Assembly: GCA_028875225.1 (NCBI GenBank) | Contig: JAPPFB010000026.1 | Location: forward strand, 51,654 to 115,653 | DNA length: 64,000 bases | Origin: Chloroflexota bacterium | GTDB lineage: Bacteria; Chloroflexota; Dehalococcoidia; Bin125 | Reading direction: 5' to 3' | The notes under the pieces: generated by a model | Database searches by the model: none | What the model was told of the DNA's origin: nothing | What the model saw: the letters and a program-made list of their open reading frames with translations, nothing else | Position numbers and translations under genes: made by a program | Shown here: positions 52,311 to 62,959 of the stretch, piece by piece | How the letters are laid out: each line of letters begins with the position of its first letter | Numbering within the stretch: position 1 is the first letter of the stretch

Positions 52311-53447
52311 ATGCATCAGTTCAACGTCTATCGATCACTCGTCAGCACGGCGCGGACATTGCTGCTGGTCGGCGTGCGGACATTCGCGTCCGTACGTGCG
52401 TTTGATATCGGAGGGGGGCGGTTAACAGCACTGGCAGCATTGGCCGGTCTGGCGCTCCTGCTCCAGTCGACATTGTCGGCCGGCGCTCAGGCGCCGCTGG
52501 CCGTCCAGTACGCCGAGGTTGTCGATGAGTCACCCGGACGAGGGAAACTCACCGTGATCTTCAACCGCCCCGTGACTCTGGTCGGCAGCCTGGACCAATT
52601 GAGCCTCGGCGTGGAGGTGTTTTGGGGTAGTTCTGGCAGTGTCTACTGGCCGAGGCATGGGAACACCCCTGCTCTGAGCGGCTCGACATTCACGATTAGT
52701 TTTGCTCTCGACGTAAGTAGCAACATCGAGGCCTCAACCAGGGCCGAACTCTACTACAGCCATCTCGACCCGCACCACCTCCGCGACAGCGACGGCAACA
52801 GGTTGGCGGGGTTCGAATACAACTTGCCGTACGGCACCAAACCTCTCCCACCGGCCGCCGCGGCTCTGCCGGATCCCGATCCCTCCAACTTCGCTCGCAG
52901 CGCCGTCCAGTGGGAGCCCGTCGGCGGGATGCACTCGGTTCCGGCGCGGCTCGGCGAGATCAGCGCGAGCAAGCCGAAGCACGCCACTGCATCGATCGAC
53001 CTGAGCGCGATCGCCGCCTCGGTGCGGGAGGAGTTGCGCGAGCGGTCGCGGGGCTTCTACGTGACCACGCTGGTCGAATCGCCCGGCGAACGCAGACACC
53101 TGCTACGCGGCCTGGAGTACGAACTGGCGCGTGGATCGCCGCTGCTCAAGGTCAGCATCTGGCACATCTACCGGCGCGCGTCGACCGGGATCAACACCAT
53201 TGAGTTGCTGGGCGAGGTCTTCCTACCCCGCAAAGTCAACCTGCTCGCCGAGCCGGTCGAGATCTGCCTGCCGGCCCCCGCGGAGGATGCTGAGCGGGCG
53301 CGGATCGCGGTACGCGGCCGCTCAGACTCGGACTGGACGATCCTCGATACGACGTTGACCGAGGACGGCCAGCTCTGCGCGGAGACAGTGCGGGTGTCGT
53401 GGTTCGTGATTGTGCTGGAGCCCGAAGCGGAGGAAGCGGCTGCCTGA
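52311..53447 (+). CDS. Secreted protein of unknown function
   Basis: About 378 residues from ATG 52311; a TTG at 52296 is also in frame. The N-terminus is long and basic, with a hydrophobic segment (LTALAALAGLALLLQS) and a likely cleavage after AGAQA. The next 130 residues (VQYAEVVDESPGRGKLTVIF...) resemble an SwmB-type beta-sandwich: a NRPVTL..., then ELYYSHLDPHHLRDSDGNRL pattern. The C-terminal half is less clear, with LARGSPLLKVSIWHIYRRAS and a final beta region with two cysteines. It opens the run of secreted repeat proteins to its right. Confidence 0.65.
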   Translation: MHQFNVYRSLVSTARTLLLVGVRTFASVRAFDIGGGRLTALAALAGLALLLQSTLSAGAQAPLAVQYAEVVDESPGRGKLTVIFNRPVTLVGSLDQLSLGVEVFWGSSGSVYWPRHGNTPALSGSTFTISFALDVSSNIEASTRAELYYSHLDPHHLRDSDGNRLAGFEYNLPYGTKPLPPAAAALPDPDPSNFARSAVQWEPVGGMHSVPARLGEISASKPKHATASIDLSAIAASVREELRERSRGFYVTTLVESPGERRHLLRGLEYELARGSPLLKVSIWHIYRRASTGINTIELLGEVFLPRKVNLLAEPVEICLPAPAEDAERARIAVRGRSDSDWTILDTTLTEDGQLCAETVRVSWFVIVLEPEAEEAAA

Positions 53448-53750
53448 GGACCTATTGCGGCGGGGCGGCGGGGGGGAGATGCCGCGTAGTGGCAGAGGGG
53501 GCGCGCCATTGAAGGGTGCGCCGATTCCACGAGCAAGCGCCGCATCGGCATCATGATGCCGCCAACTTGCTGGTCGTCGCTCGGGCTGGAGAAGTGCGTA
53601 CGCTCAGCAGCTGGCCGAACGCAGAGAGCGGGTCTCCTTTGTGGTAACGGCGGAGGCTCGGGACGCTGAGATCTCGGCCCGAATCTGGCTCACTGGACGA
53701 GTCGCCCAACGGGCTGTAGCGCTCTGGATGAGCCGCTCGGTCTCGTCTCA
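53448..53750. other. No supported gene
   Basis: Only short, unconvincing frames occur here. Confidence 0.3.
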
Positions 53751-54053
53751 GTGCTGACGCCGCTGGTCTCGACATACGATATGGCGCTGCGGGACCGCTG
53801 GACGCTATGCCTGGTCGCCCTGCGGCTCTCCGATCCTCGCGTTGATCACGCGGCCCGGATGGGGCGGCTGCTGGAGTCTTACCGGCAACTGGAAGCGTTT
53901 CGGGTCTTGGTCAACACCGAGGTTGAGGTGAACGCGGTACTGGCTGCGAAGATGGGACGGATTGACGCGGACGGGCTAGGCCGGGTGAACCAGATCGTGG
54001 CGCCGAGGCTGAGGATGTCTGGAACCTCACTGCCGGGCTGGCGCTCAATCTGA
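53751..54053 (+). CDS. Possible hypothetical protein or remnant
   Basis: A 100-residue frame with plausible helical content (LCLVALRLSDPRVDHAARMG, LLESYRQLEAFRVLVNTEVE). There is no ribosome-binding site, no family signal, and a degraded repeat lies just downstream. It is likely to be remnant coding sequence. Confidence 0.28.
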   Translation: MLTPLVSTYDMALRDRWTLCLVALRLSDPRVDHAARMGRLLESYRQLEAFRVLVNTEVEVNAVLAAKMGRIDADGLGRVNQIVAPRLRMSGTSLPGWRSI

Positions 54054-54171
54054 AGGCGCTGACTGGGGACTCGACGCAGTCGAGCTAGGTTGAGATTTGC
54101 GGTGCCGAAGCTTAGTTGGGAAAGCGCCGCCGTTGCACCGCAGACATCAGAAGTTCGATTCCCCCTCGACT

Positions 54172-54220
54172 CCAACAAACTTCCCAAAAGCAAGAACCTT
54201 CGAGTTGGTATTCGCCCTGG
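54172..54220 (+). repeat. Degraded copy of the dispersed repeat
   Basis: CAACAAACTTCCCAAAAGCA followed by AGAACCTTCGAGTTGGTATTC keeps the AGAACCTTCGAGTTG core of copies B and C and the CTTCCCAAAAG segment found before copy C. Confidence 0.5.
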
Positions 54221-54452
54221 AGCTCTGACTTACGGCGCGTGCAAGTCATTGCGTCGCCGGACCGTCGGGCTCTATGAGGTGGCATTGTGTTAGGCGCGGG
54301 GTCTCCAGTTGGCTCGATGTCAGCAGACATGGCTACTCGCGACGGAGGACTGTGCAGCCCTGCCTTCGCATCTGCCCGACGTTGGAGAGATGCGACAGAG
54401 AACGAAAATGAGGATCCCAGTCGGTCTCCAAAGGCGGGTGTGATTGCCGCGG

Positions 54453-55042
54453 CTAATGCGCCAGTATTAGCCCGTGGACCTCGAACAGTAACTCTCCCAG
54501 CATGCATTTGAACTTGTCGGGCAGTTGCCGTTGGACCGACTGACCGTCGGCGGACGCGTCGACGCATCTCGCGTGAGGTATGAGGTCGGCGGCCATTTGG
54601 ATCAGCGACGGTGGGATGAGCACGTCCTCGGAACCGGCGAGGAGCGAGAGGGCATCGTCAAGATCGCCATTTGTTCGTTCGTGACCGCGCCATCCTCGAC
54701 GTCGTAACCGCCGACGTTGGTCGGCGGCGGGCTGAGCTCGCGGCCGATGTTGCGTAGGAACACGCCGCCTGGCGAGCGCTCAACATGTACGGATCCAAAC
54801 ATTCGGGCCGACCAGGTCTCCGACGTCGTGGAACTGGCCGCTGCGAGAGAAGCCCGCAGCTCTGCCAGGATGGTGTCGTCACTGTTCCCAACCATTGCGC
54901 AGGCCATCATCAGCGCGGCTAGGCTGGCTGATTCCGTGCTGTGAAAGATCATCGGCTGAGCCATTGCGACGCGCTCCGCCAGACTGCGGGTCGGGATTCG
55001 CATCATGGACGTGGATCGCATCGTGGAACTCCGCAACATCAA
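54453..55042 (-). pseudogene. Decayed alpha/beta-hydrolase-like gene
   Basis: On the minus strand the recognisable piece is DALSLLAGSEDVLIPPSLIQ, MAADLIPHARCVD and LPDKFKCMLGELL, ending at 54453. It has the GxxDxxxPP...IPxAR pattern seen near the catalytic Asp and His of alpha/beta hydrolases. The upstream continuation (FGSVHVERSPGGVFLRNIG, GYDVEDGAVTNEQ) is in another frame, with the break near 54670. No catalytic Ser nucleophile elbow is visible. Confidence 0.4.
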
Positions 55043-55202
55043 CGCGCACTTGAGTCAGTTCCACCTTTCGAGCCGTGGATTCTGGAGGCCGTCAAGCGCT
55101 GGTCGTCCTCTTGCTGGACCTGCAATCTCGTCATACGAAGTAATCGACATTCCGCATCAAGATGACTGAATTGTCATATGAACGCTGATAACATCGATCC
55201 GC

Positions 55203-58200
55203 TTGCCCTGTCTGGTCAGCGAGTTGGAGTCACACTTGCTGGTTTGTTTCGATGTCCCTCGAGCGCTCAACCGTGCGAGCCGGACCAAGGCGGCTGCCTC
55301 AGCATGGATCACTCGCGCGCGCAGGACCTTCAAAGCGGTGGCTCGGCGGCCCTTCCCCGCACTTCGGCAGGCGCTCCGTGTTGGTGGCCGTGACTTTCAA
55401 TGGAGTGAGCGTGGCGGCGCGTTCGTGGCGTCTTGCGGTTTGCTGCTGGCGCTGGTCGCGCTGCTGATTCATCCCGAGCCGCTGCGAGCGCAGGCGGCGG
55501 CGCCTGGTGTGATCTCGGTGGCGATTACTTCGGACGCCGGCGCGGACAACACGTACTTCCTCGGCGAGACCATCCAGGTCACCGTGACGTTCAGCGAGGC
55601 GGTGACGGTGACGGGCGGTCCGCGGATCGCGATTGACATGGATCCGGCCGACTGGGGGCAGAAGTGGGCGGGCTACGAGGGCGGCAGCGGGACGGCCAGT
55701 TTGACCTTCACGCACACGGTGGTCGAGCCGAACTACTCGACGCAGGGCATTGCGGTGCTCGGGGACAGCTTGCAACTCAATGGCGGCTCGATCGCGTCGT
55801 CCTCGTCGCAGAGCGAGGCGACGCTATCGCATACCGGCTTGGCTCACAACGCGAACCACAAGGTCGACTGGCAACGGTCGCCGGCGGCCGAGCCGAACCG
55901 CGCGCCGGTGGTGGACACCGAGGCCAGGAACTACGCCGAGATCAGCGGGGATATCAGCGCGCCCTCGGGGATGCTGGTCAGCAAGCCCTTCTACCAGGTG
56001 TTCAGCGACCCGGACGGCGACGAGTTGACGTACACAGCGTCGGTGACGAGCGGCAACGGCCAGCTGGTGGAGCTGCTGATGATCAGGTTGCCCGACGACC
56101 CCGGGTTGGCCACGATCCCGCCGGTGGGGGTCTTCCCGCGGGTGTTCCTGCGGGCCGGGGACGACGCCGGCTGGAAGGCGGCCGACCCGCCGTTGGCGGA
56201 CCCACAGATTGTGACGGTGACGGTGACGGCGACGGATCCCGGCGGCCTGTCGGCCTCGGTGGAGGGCGACTTCGTGGTCAACTGGGACAGTCATCCGGAG
56301 TTGGTGAGCGTGGTCGCCCGTGACCAGGCGATCGTGCTGACCTACGACGTGGCGCTGCGCGCGAGTCCATTGCCGAGTGCGGATCAGTTCACGGTGCGCG
56401 TGGTCAACGGAGATGGTTCGACGGGGGCGATCGAAGTCAGCGGAGTCACGGCGAGCGGCGCGGCGCTGGCGCTGCAGCTCGCTACGGCGCTGGAGCCGGG
56501 GCAGACTGTCACGCTGGACTACCGGCACGACGAGGCGGCGTCCCTACAACGAGCCGCGGGCGGCGACCCGGCGCCCGGCATCAGCGGACTGACGGGGCCA
56601 GTGGCGATGATTGGGATTCCGCACGAGCCGGCGAACCTGGAGGGCGAACAACGCAACTCCCCGCCGAGCGCGAATACCCCAACGGTGACCGGCATCGCGA
56701 TCACGTCCGATGCCGGGTCCGACGACCTCTACGAACTGGGCGACATCATCCGCGTGTCGCTGACGTTCAGCGAGGCGGTCGACGTGACCGGCACGCCGCA
56801 ACTGAGGATCGACATGGACCCGGCCCACTGGGGCGAGAAGATCGTGCCCTACGAGAGCGGCAGCGGCACGGACACCCTGATCTTTGCGCACGTCGTCGTC
56901 GTGCCGAACTACTCGGTCCAGGGGATCACCGTGCTGGCCGATTCGCTGGTGCTGAACGGCGGGACGATCAAGTCCGCGGCGACGCAGCTGGACGCCGACG
57001 TGGCGCACCCAGGTCTGGGCCACGACGGTGACCACCGCGTCATCTGGCAATACCCCGAACAGCGGCCGGAGACGCCGGAGGTGAACTCAGTGATGATCAC
57101 TTCCGACGCGGGCGGCGATCGCTCCTACGCGACTGGTGAGGTGATTCGCGTCACGGTGAGGCTGAGTGAACCGGTGAACGTCACCGGCGCGCCGCGGCTG
57201 AGGCTCGACTTCCGGTCGGGCAACGACGATGACAGGTGGGCGAGCTTCGAGAGCGGCAGCGGCTCGACGGCGCTCGCGTTTGCCTACACGGTGACAGCGG
57301 GCGACGCCTCCGAGGACGGTGTCGCCGTGCTCGCCAACTCGCTGGAGTTGAACGGAGGCGCGATCGTCTCCAGTTGGGCAGGCGCGGCCAACGCGGCGCT
57401 TGAGCATGACGGTCTCGGGCGCGACGTCAACCATCGCGTGGACCGCACTGCGCCGACGCTGCTCCGCGCCGTCGGCGAGGAGACCACGCTGACGCTGACC
57501 TTCGACGAGGAACTGGGCGCGGCGGCCTCGTTGTCGAACGACCAGTTCTCGGTCGTCAGAGCGCCGGAAGGCGGGAGCGAAGAGGCGATCGGTCTGACCG
57601 GGTCGCCGGTCCTCAGCGGCGTCACGCTGACGCTGAACCTGGCGACAGCCGTGCAGGAGACCGATACCGACGTGAAGCTGAGCTACACCAGGCCGACGAC
57701 AGGCCAGGGCAACAGGCTGACCGATCTCGCCGGCCATGAGGCGGAGAGCTTCACCGATGTATCCGTGATCACCGATGTGACCCCGCCGAGGCTGGTGAGC
57801 GGTCAGATTGATGGCAAGACGGTGATCCTGTTCTTCAGCGAAGCGCTGGACGAGACGTCGTTTGGCGGTCGATTCCGGACCACCGTCGCGTACGAAGGCA
57901 GTATCAGAATCTCGTCTACCGCGACAGGCGCCGTCGAGATCAAGGGCGATGTAGTGACCGTGGGACTGGGCAGTACCCCCCACAACAGAAACCTCAAGGT
58001 CGATCCGGGATACCCGTGGAATCTCGCCTACTACATCAAGGACGAGCGCCCCGACGCCCCGGTGCTTCGCGACCTGGCCGGGAATCCGGTGGTAACCAGA
58101 CGTGATCGGTGGGGATGGGATGAAACCGAGATCATCAACCTGGAGAACATCACAGGTGACCCGCTGCGGGTGACCGGCGTTCGGATCTCCTCGGATCCCG

Positions 58201-58544
58201 GCACAGACGGCACCTATGGGCTGGGGGACGTCATCCGCGTGGAGTTGACGTTCAGCAGAACCGTCGACGTCACCGGTTCGCCGCAACTAGAGATCGACAT
58301 GGACCCGGCCGGCTGGGGTGAGAAGATCGCGCCGTATGAGAGTGGCAGCGGTACGTACACCCTCACTTTTGCCCATGTCGTCGTAGAGCCGAACCTCTCG
58401 ACGCTGGGGATCGCCGTGCTGGCCGACTCGCTGGCCCTGAACGGCGGGACGATTAAGTCAACGGTGTCGAAGGTGAACGCCGCACTGGCGCACGCCGGAC
58501 TGAACCACGACATAGGCCACCTGGTCGATTGGCAGAACCAGTGA
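55203..58544 (+). CDS. Giant secreted repeat protein, copy 1
   Basis: A 1113-residue frame. The start is uncertain (TTG 55203). A hydrophobic export segment lies at about residues 73-95 and ends PLRAQA. The body is a string of about 110-residue Ig-like repeats of the form SVAITSDAGAD..Y.LGE..., VTFSEAV.VTG.P, IDMDPA.WG.K...YE.GSGT, VVEPN.S.QGIAVL and LNGG.I.S, ending HKVDW. Interspersed SwmB-type units have TLLRAVGEETTLTLTFDEEL, LSYTRPTTGQGNRLTDLAG and LFFSEALDETSFGG. Such proteins act outside the cell as adhesins or surface fibres. It is nearly identical over long stretches to the next gene. Confidence 0.8.
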   Translation: MPCLVSELESHLLVCFDVPRALNRASRTKAAASAWITRARRTFKAVARRPFPALRQALRVGGRDFQWSERGGAFVASCGLLLALVALLIHPEPLRAQAAAPGVISVAITSDAGADNTYFLGETIQVTVTFSEAVTVTGGPRIAIDMDPADWGQKWAGYEGGSGTASLTFTHTVVEPNYSTQGIAVLGDSLQLNGGSIASSSSQSEATLSHTGLAHNANHKVDWQRSPAAEPNRAPVVDTEARNYAEISGDISAPSGMLVSKPFYQVFSDPDGDELTYTASVTSGNGQLVELLMIRLPDDPGLATIPPVGVFPRVFLRAGDDAGWKAADPPLADPQIVTVTVTATDPGGLSASVEGDFVVNWDSHPELVSVVARDQAIVLTYDVALRASPLPSADQFTVRVVNGDGSTGAIEVSGVTASGAALALQLATALEPGQTVTLDYRHDEAASLQRAAGGDPAPGISGLTGPVAMIGIPHEPANLEGEQRNSPPSANTPTVTGIAITSDAGSDDLYELGDIIRVSLTFSEAVDVTGTPQLRIDMDPAHWGEKIVPYESGSGTDTLIFAHVVVVPNYSVQGITVLADSLVLNGGTIKSAATQLDADVAHPGLGHDGDHRVIWQYPEQRPETPEVNSVMITSDAGGDRSYATGEVIRVTVRLSEPVNVTGAPRLRLDFRSGNDDDRWASFESGSGSTALAFAYTVTAGDASEDGVAVLANSLELNGGAIVSSWAGAANAALEHDGLGRDVNHRVDRTAPTLLRAVGEETTLTLTFDEELGAAASLSNDQFSVVRAPEGGSEEAIGLTGSPVLSGVTLTLNLATAVQETDTDVKLSYTRPTTGQGNRLTDLAGHEAESFTDVSVITDVTPPRLVSGQIDGKTVILFFSEALDETSFGGRFRTTVAYEGSIRISSTATGAVEIKGDVVTVGLGSTPHNRNLKVDPGYPWNLAYYIKDERPDAPVLRDLAGNPVVTRRDRWGWDETEIINLENITGDPLRVTGVRISSDPGTDGTYGLGDVIRVELTFSRTVDVTGSPQLEIDMDPAGWGEKIAPYESGSGTYTLTFAHVVVEPNLSTLGIAVLADSLALNGGTIKSTVSKVNAALAHAGLNHDIGHLVDWQNQ

Positions 58545-58660
58545 CCGGTCCGATGCCATCGGCGAGATGACTCGCGTCACGCTCAGCCTCACCTCACCTT
58601 GGCCTGGCTGGGCGGTACGGGAAGAGCATCGCTCGGGATGCGGGAACAGGAGTAGAGCGC

Positions 58661-61600
58661 ATGGGGCTGCGAGATCACTTCCACCGGCGTCCGGAGCCAA
58701 CGAAACGAGCGCTGCTGTGGAGCGGCGCGCTGCTCGCGCTGGCCGCCCTGTTGGCATTTGCGCATCATCCCGAGCCGCTGCGAGCGCAGGCGGTAGCGCC
58801 CACGGTGACCTCGGTGGCGATCACTTCCAGCGCCGGCGCGGACCAGACGTATGCGCTCGGCGAGACGATTCGGGTAACCGTGACGTTTGGCGAGGCGGTG
58901 GCGGTGAGCGGAGCGCCGCGGATCGCGATCGACATGGATCCGGCCGACTGGGGGCAGAAGTGGGCGGGCTACGAGGGCGGCAGCGGGACGAACCGTCTGA
59001 CTTTCACGCACACGGTGGTGGAGCCGAACTACTCGACCCAGGGCATCGCGGTGCTCGCCAACACGTTGCAACTCAACGGCGGCTCGATCGTGTCGTCCGC
59101 GTCGCAGACCAATGCCGCGCTGGGGCACACCGGTCTGGGTCACGACGCCGACCACAAGGTCGACTGGCAGCAGTCGCCGCTGGCCGAGCCGAACCGCGCG
59201 CCGGTGGTCGACACGGAGGCCAGGAACTACGCCGCGATCAGCGGAGAGATCAGCGCGCCCTCGGAGGTGCTGGTCAGCAAGCCGTTCTACCAGGTGTTCA
59301 GCGACCCGGACGGCGACAAGTTGACGTACACGGCGTCGGTGACGAGCGGCAACGGCCACCTGGTGGAGCTGCTGATGATCAGGTTGCCCGACGACCCCGG
59401 GCTGGCCGCTCTCCCGCCGGTGGGCGTCTTTCCGCGGCTATTCCTGCGGGCCGGGGACGACGCCGGCTGGAAGGCAGCCGACCCGCCGTTGGCGGACCCG
59501 CAGATTGTGACGGTGACGGTGACGGCGACGGATCCCGGCGGCCTTTCGGCCTCGGTGGAGAGCGACTTTGTGGTCAACTGGGAGAGCCATCCGGAGTTGG
59601 TGAGCGTCGTCGCCCGTGACCAGGCGATCGTGCTGACCTACGACGTGGCGCTGCGCGCGAGTCCATTGCCGAGTGCGGATCAGTTCACGGTTCATGTGGT
59701 GGCGGAGGACGGAACGGCGGGGACGATCAAGGTCAGCGGGGTCACGCTGAACGGGGTGGCGGTGACCCTGGAACTGGCCTCGGCGCTGGAGCCGACACAG
59801 ACTGTCACGCTGGACTACCGCTATGACGCGGCGGCGTCGCTGCAGCGCGCCGCGGGCGGCGACCCGGCGCCGAGCTTCAGCGGACAGGCGATAGCGGTGG
59901 CGACGCCCGGGATCCCACTCGACCAGGCGAACCTGGAGGGTGAACAACGCAACTCCCCGCCGAGCGCGAATACGCCAACGGTGACCGGCATCGCGATCAC
60001 GTCGGATGCTGGATCCGACGACCTCTACGAATTGGGCGACATCATCCGTGTGTCGCTGACGTTCAGCGAGGCGGTTGATGTCACGGGCTTGCCGAAACTG
60101 AACATCGACATGGACCCGGCCGACTGGGGCAAGAAGTTCGTGCCGTACGAGAGCGGCAGCGGCACGACGACCTTGGTCTTTGCGCACGCTGTCGCCGAGC
60201 CGAACTTCTCCTCGCAGGGCATTGCCGTGCTGGCCGACTCGCTGGCCTTGAACGGTGGAACGATTAAATCGACGGCGTCGGAGTTAGACGCCCACCTGGC
60301 GCACGCGGGCCTGAACCACGACGGAGACCACCGGGTCAACTGGCAATACCCGGCACTGCGGCCGGCGGCTCCGACCGTGACCGACGTGGAGATCACCTCG
60401 GATGCGGGCAGTGATCGTTCCTATGCGATTGGTGAGGACATTCGCGTCACGCTCAGGCTGAGCGAGGCGGTCAACGTCACCGGCGCGCCGCGGCTGAGGC
60501 TCGACTTCCGGGCGGGCGACGGAGACGAACAGTGGGCGAGCTTCGAGCGCGGCAGCGGCTCGACGACGCTCGTGTTCGCCTACACGGTAGCTGCGGGCGA
60601 CGACTCCGAGGACGGCGTCGCCGTGCTCGCCAACTCGCTTGAGCTGAACGGCGGCGCGATCGTCGCCGCGTCGGCCGACGCAGCGAACGCGTTACTCACT
60701 CACACCGGCCTCGCGCGCGACGCCAACCATCGGGTGGACCACACCCCTCCAACGCTGCTCCGCGCGGTCGCCGAGGAGACCACCCTGACGCTGACCTTCG
60801 ACGAGGAGCTGGGCGCAGCCGCGTCGCTCTCGACCGACCAGTTCGCCGTCGTCAGAATGCCTCAAGGCGGGAGCGAGGAGACCATCGTTCTGACCGGATC
60901 TCCGGTCGTCAGCGGCGTTTCGGTGACGATGACCCTGGCGACCTCGGTGCCGAAGACCGGTACCGAGGTCAAAGTGAGTTACACCAGGCCAACGACAGGT
61001 GATGGCAACAAGCTGACCGATCTCGCCGGCAATGACGCAGAGAGCTTCTCCGATATACCCGCAATCACCGACGCGACGCCGCCGAGGCTGGTGAGCGGCC
61101 AGATTGACCGCGACACGCTGACCCTGTTCTTCAGCGAAGCGCTGGACGAGACGTCGTTTGGGGGTCGGATCCGTGCCACGATCAGACTCTACAGAGGGCA
61201 TAAGGTTTCCTTCACCCCTTCGGGCGACCTGGAGATCACTGGCAACAGGGTGATTGTGGGCCTGGGCAATGGGTACGTCGCGAAGGCGGGAGTGACGAAC
61301 AATGTCGCCTACTACGAGAAAGACGAGCGCCCGGGCGCCCCGGTTCTTCGCGACCTGGCCGGCAACGAGGTGGAACTTTGGCCTGGGGAGGTATTCACGC
61401 GCTACGTCACTCTGGAGAACATCACCGTCGGCCCGCCTCGGGTAACCAGAGTGCAAATCTCCTCTGATCCCGGCGAAGACGACACCTATGGCGTGGGCGA
61501 TGAGATCAGGGTCCGGGTTACGCTCAATCAACCAGTCCTCGTACTCGGCGCGCCGCGCCTGAAGATCGGGTTCGACTCCGGGGTCGGGGCGCGGCTCGGC

Positions 61601-62572
61601 GACGAGAAATGGGCGGTCTACTCGAGCGGCAGCGGGTCGTCGGTTCTGGAATTCAGCTACATCGTGGCTGAGGCGGAGAACTCGTTGAATCGCTCGACCA
61701 AGGGCGTCTCCGTGCTCCGTAACACGTTGAGGGACGGCACGATTCGATCGGTTGAGAACGGCAAGGATGCAGACCGGGCTTTCGACGGGCTGGGGCACGA
61801 CGCGAACCACAAGGTGGAGATTCCCCTGCGTGTGAAGAGCGCGGAGCTGAGCGGTACCACGTTGACGATCCACTTCAGCAAAACGCTCGTCGCGGCGCCA
61901 TCTCTGCGCAACGGCGCGTTCGTTGTAAGGAATACGGTCGCGGGTGGCGGTGTGCGGACGATCAGTCTGGTCGGTACACCGGTGATCAGCGGTCACACGC
62001 TGACGTTGAAACTCTTCCGCGCGCCTTCTCACACCGAGTCCAACCTGAACGTCAGCTACAACAAGCCCGACTCGGGAAGCGACAACAGGCTGGTTGACGA
62101 GACCGGCGACGAACTGGCGAGCTTCAGCGAGCAACCCATCGGCGCCGACGTGACGCCTCCGACACTGATCCGCGCCGAGGTCAACGCGAACAGGGTGACG
62201 CTCGTATTCAACGAACCGTTGAACCCGAGATTCAGCAGTGCCCACAGGTTCCGTGTGATCATGACGATCAGGATTATCCACATTCTCGAATCGCATGGGT
62301 ACGAACCATTTGCGGTCGAGTCCACCATCGAGTTTACGGTCAGGGAGAATGTGGAGATCAACGGCAACAGAATGTCGTTCAAGACAGGAGACGGTGATCT
62401 CTACACGGCCAGGCCGGGCCTGGACTTCGACAGCCGGGCCTACTACTACAAGCAGAACGACGACACCGCTCCCGGCCTTCAGGATCTCGCCGGCAACGAG
62501 GTCACGATTCCTCACTACAACCCCGGATTCTGGTCGACCAGGTGGGTGCATACGGTGAACGTCACTCAATAG
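58661..62572 (+). CDS. Giant secreted repeat protein, copy 2
   Basis: A 1303-residue protein from ATG 58661 with a clean signal peptide (KRALLWSGALLALAALLAFA, cleavage after RAQA). It has the same alternating Ig-like and SwmB-type repeats as copy 1, in the same order. It then extends about 250 residues further with RVTLVFNEPLNPRFSSAHRF and a final AGNEV...WSTRWVHTVNVTQ end. Segments of 100 bp and more are almost identical between the copies at DNA level, for example near 56340-56390 and 59635-59690. This indicates recent duplication or gene conversion. Confidence 0.88.
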   Translation: MGLRDHFHRRPEPTKRALLWSGALLALAALLAFAHHPEPLRAQAVAPTVTSVAITSSAGADQTYALGETIRVTVTFGEAVAVSGAPRIAIDMDPADWGQKWAGYEGGSGTNRLTFTHTVVEPNYSTQGIAVLANTLQLNGGSIVSSASQTNAALGHTGLGHDADHKVDWQQSPLAEPNRAPVVDTEARNYAAISGEISAPSEVLVSKPFYQVFSDPDGDKLTYTASVTSGNGHLVELLMIRLPDDPGLAALPPVGVFPRLFLRAGDDAGWKAADPPLADPQIVTVTVTATDPGGLSASVESDFVVNWESHPELVSVVARDQAIVLTYDVALRASPLPSADQFTVHVVAEDGTAGTIKVSGVTLNGVAVTLELASALEPTQTVTLDYRYDAAASLQRAAGGDPAPSFSGQAIAVATPGIPLDQANLEGEQRNSPPSANTPTVTGIAITSDAGSDDLYELGDIIRVSLTFSEAVDVTGLPKLNIDMDPADWGKKFVPYESGSGTTTLVFAHAVAEPNFSSQGIAVLADSLALNGGTIKSTASELDAHLAHAGLNHDGDHRVNWQYPALRPAAPTVTDVEITSDAGSDRSYAIGEDIRVTLRLSEAVNVTGAPRLRLDFRAGDGDEQWASFERGSGSTTLVFAYTVAAGDDSEDGVAVLANSLELNGGAIVAASADAANALLTHTGLARDANHRVDHTPPTLLRAVAEETTLTLTFDEELGAAASLSTDQFAVVRMPQGGSEETIVLTGSPVVSGVSVTMTLATSVPKTGTEVKVSYTRPTTGDGNKLTDLAGNDAESFSDIPAITDATPPRLVSGQIDRDTLTLFFSEALDETSFGGRIRATIRLYRGHKVSFTPSGDLEITGNRVIVGLGNGYVAKAGVTNNVAYYEKDERPGAPVLRDLAGNEVELWPGEVFTRYVTLENITVGPPRVTRVQISSDPGEDDTYGVGDEIRVRVTLNQPVLVLGAPRLKIGFDSGVGARLGDEKWAVYSSGSGSSVLEFSYIVAEAENSLNRSTKGVSVLRNTLRDGTIRSVENGKDADRAFDGLGHDANHKVEIPLRVKSAELSGTTLTIHFSKTLVAAPSLRNGAFVVRNTVAGGGVRTISLVGTPVISGHTLTLKLFRAPSHTESNLNVSYNKPDSGSDNRLVDETGDELASFSEQPIGADVTPPTLIRAEVNANRVTLVFNEPLNPRFSSAHRFRVIMTIRIIHILESHGYEPFAVESTIEFTVRENVEINGNRMSFKTGDGDLYTARPGLDFDSRAYYYKQNDDTAPGLQDLAGNEVTIPHYNPGFWSTRWVHTVNVTQ

Positions 62573-62959
62573 GAGCCTCGGCGCTGAGAGGGGACGCAGA
62601 GGGCCTACTCCGTCGGTAGCTGGAAGAGCCGAAGGCCGTAGCACTCATGCCGCGACCCGGTGATGCAGGACCGCTGCCAGAGCGTTGTGCGCAGACCGGG
62701 TGCCGTGGTCTCACACTTATGGGCCGCCTCCGGAACCTGGAAGCGAGCACGTACCTGCTAGCAGTCTCCGCACAAGTTGTACAACATCACCAAGGCACAC
62801 CCGATGCACCAGGGGTAAGTGGCATATGGTCGGTCGAATGTGGACACCGGTCATCCCGATCGGTGCTGAGGACTGGAGACCGGTCTCTGCGCATAGCCGC
62901 AGTGAGCAGCGGCTGGGCTGCGTCCTTGGCGTGTGCCGCTCGAGGTCGCGACGCCAGCT
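62573..62959. other. Intergenic, no supported gene
   Basis: It precedes the third, broken repeat copy. Frames here are short and lack starts. Confidence 0.3.

Noticed and set aside
60692..62644. Long minus-strand frames (up to 650 codons) across the giant repeat proteins, including 57087-58286
   Set aside because: The opposite strand has a signal peptide, repeated domains and internal paralogy. The minus frames merely repeat because the DNA does.
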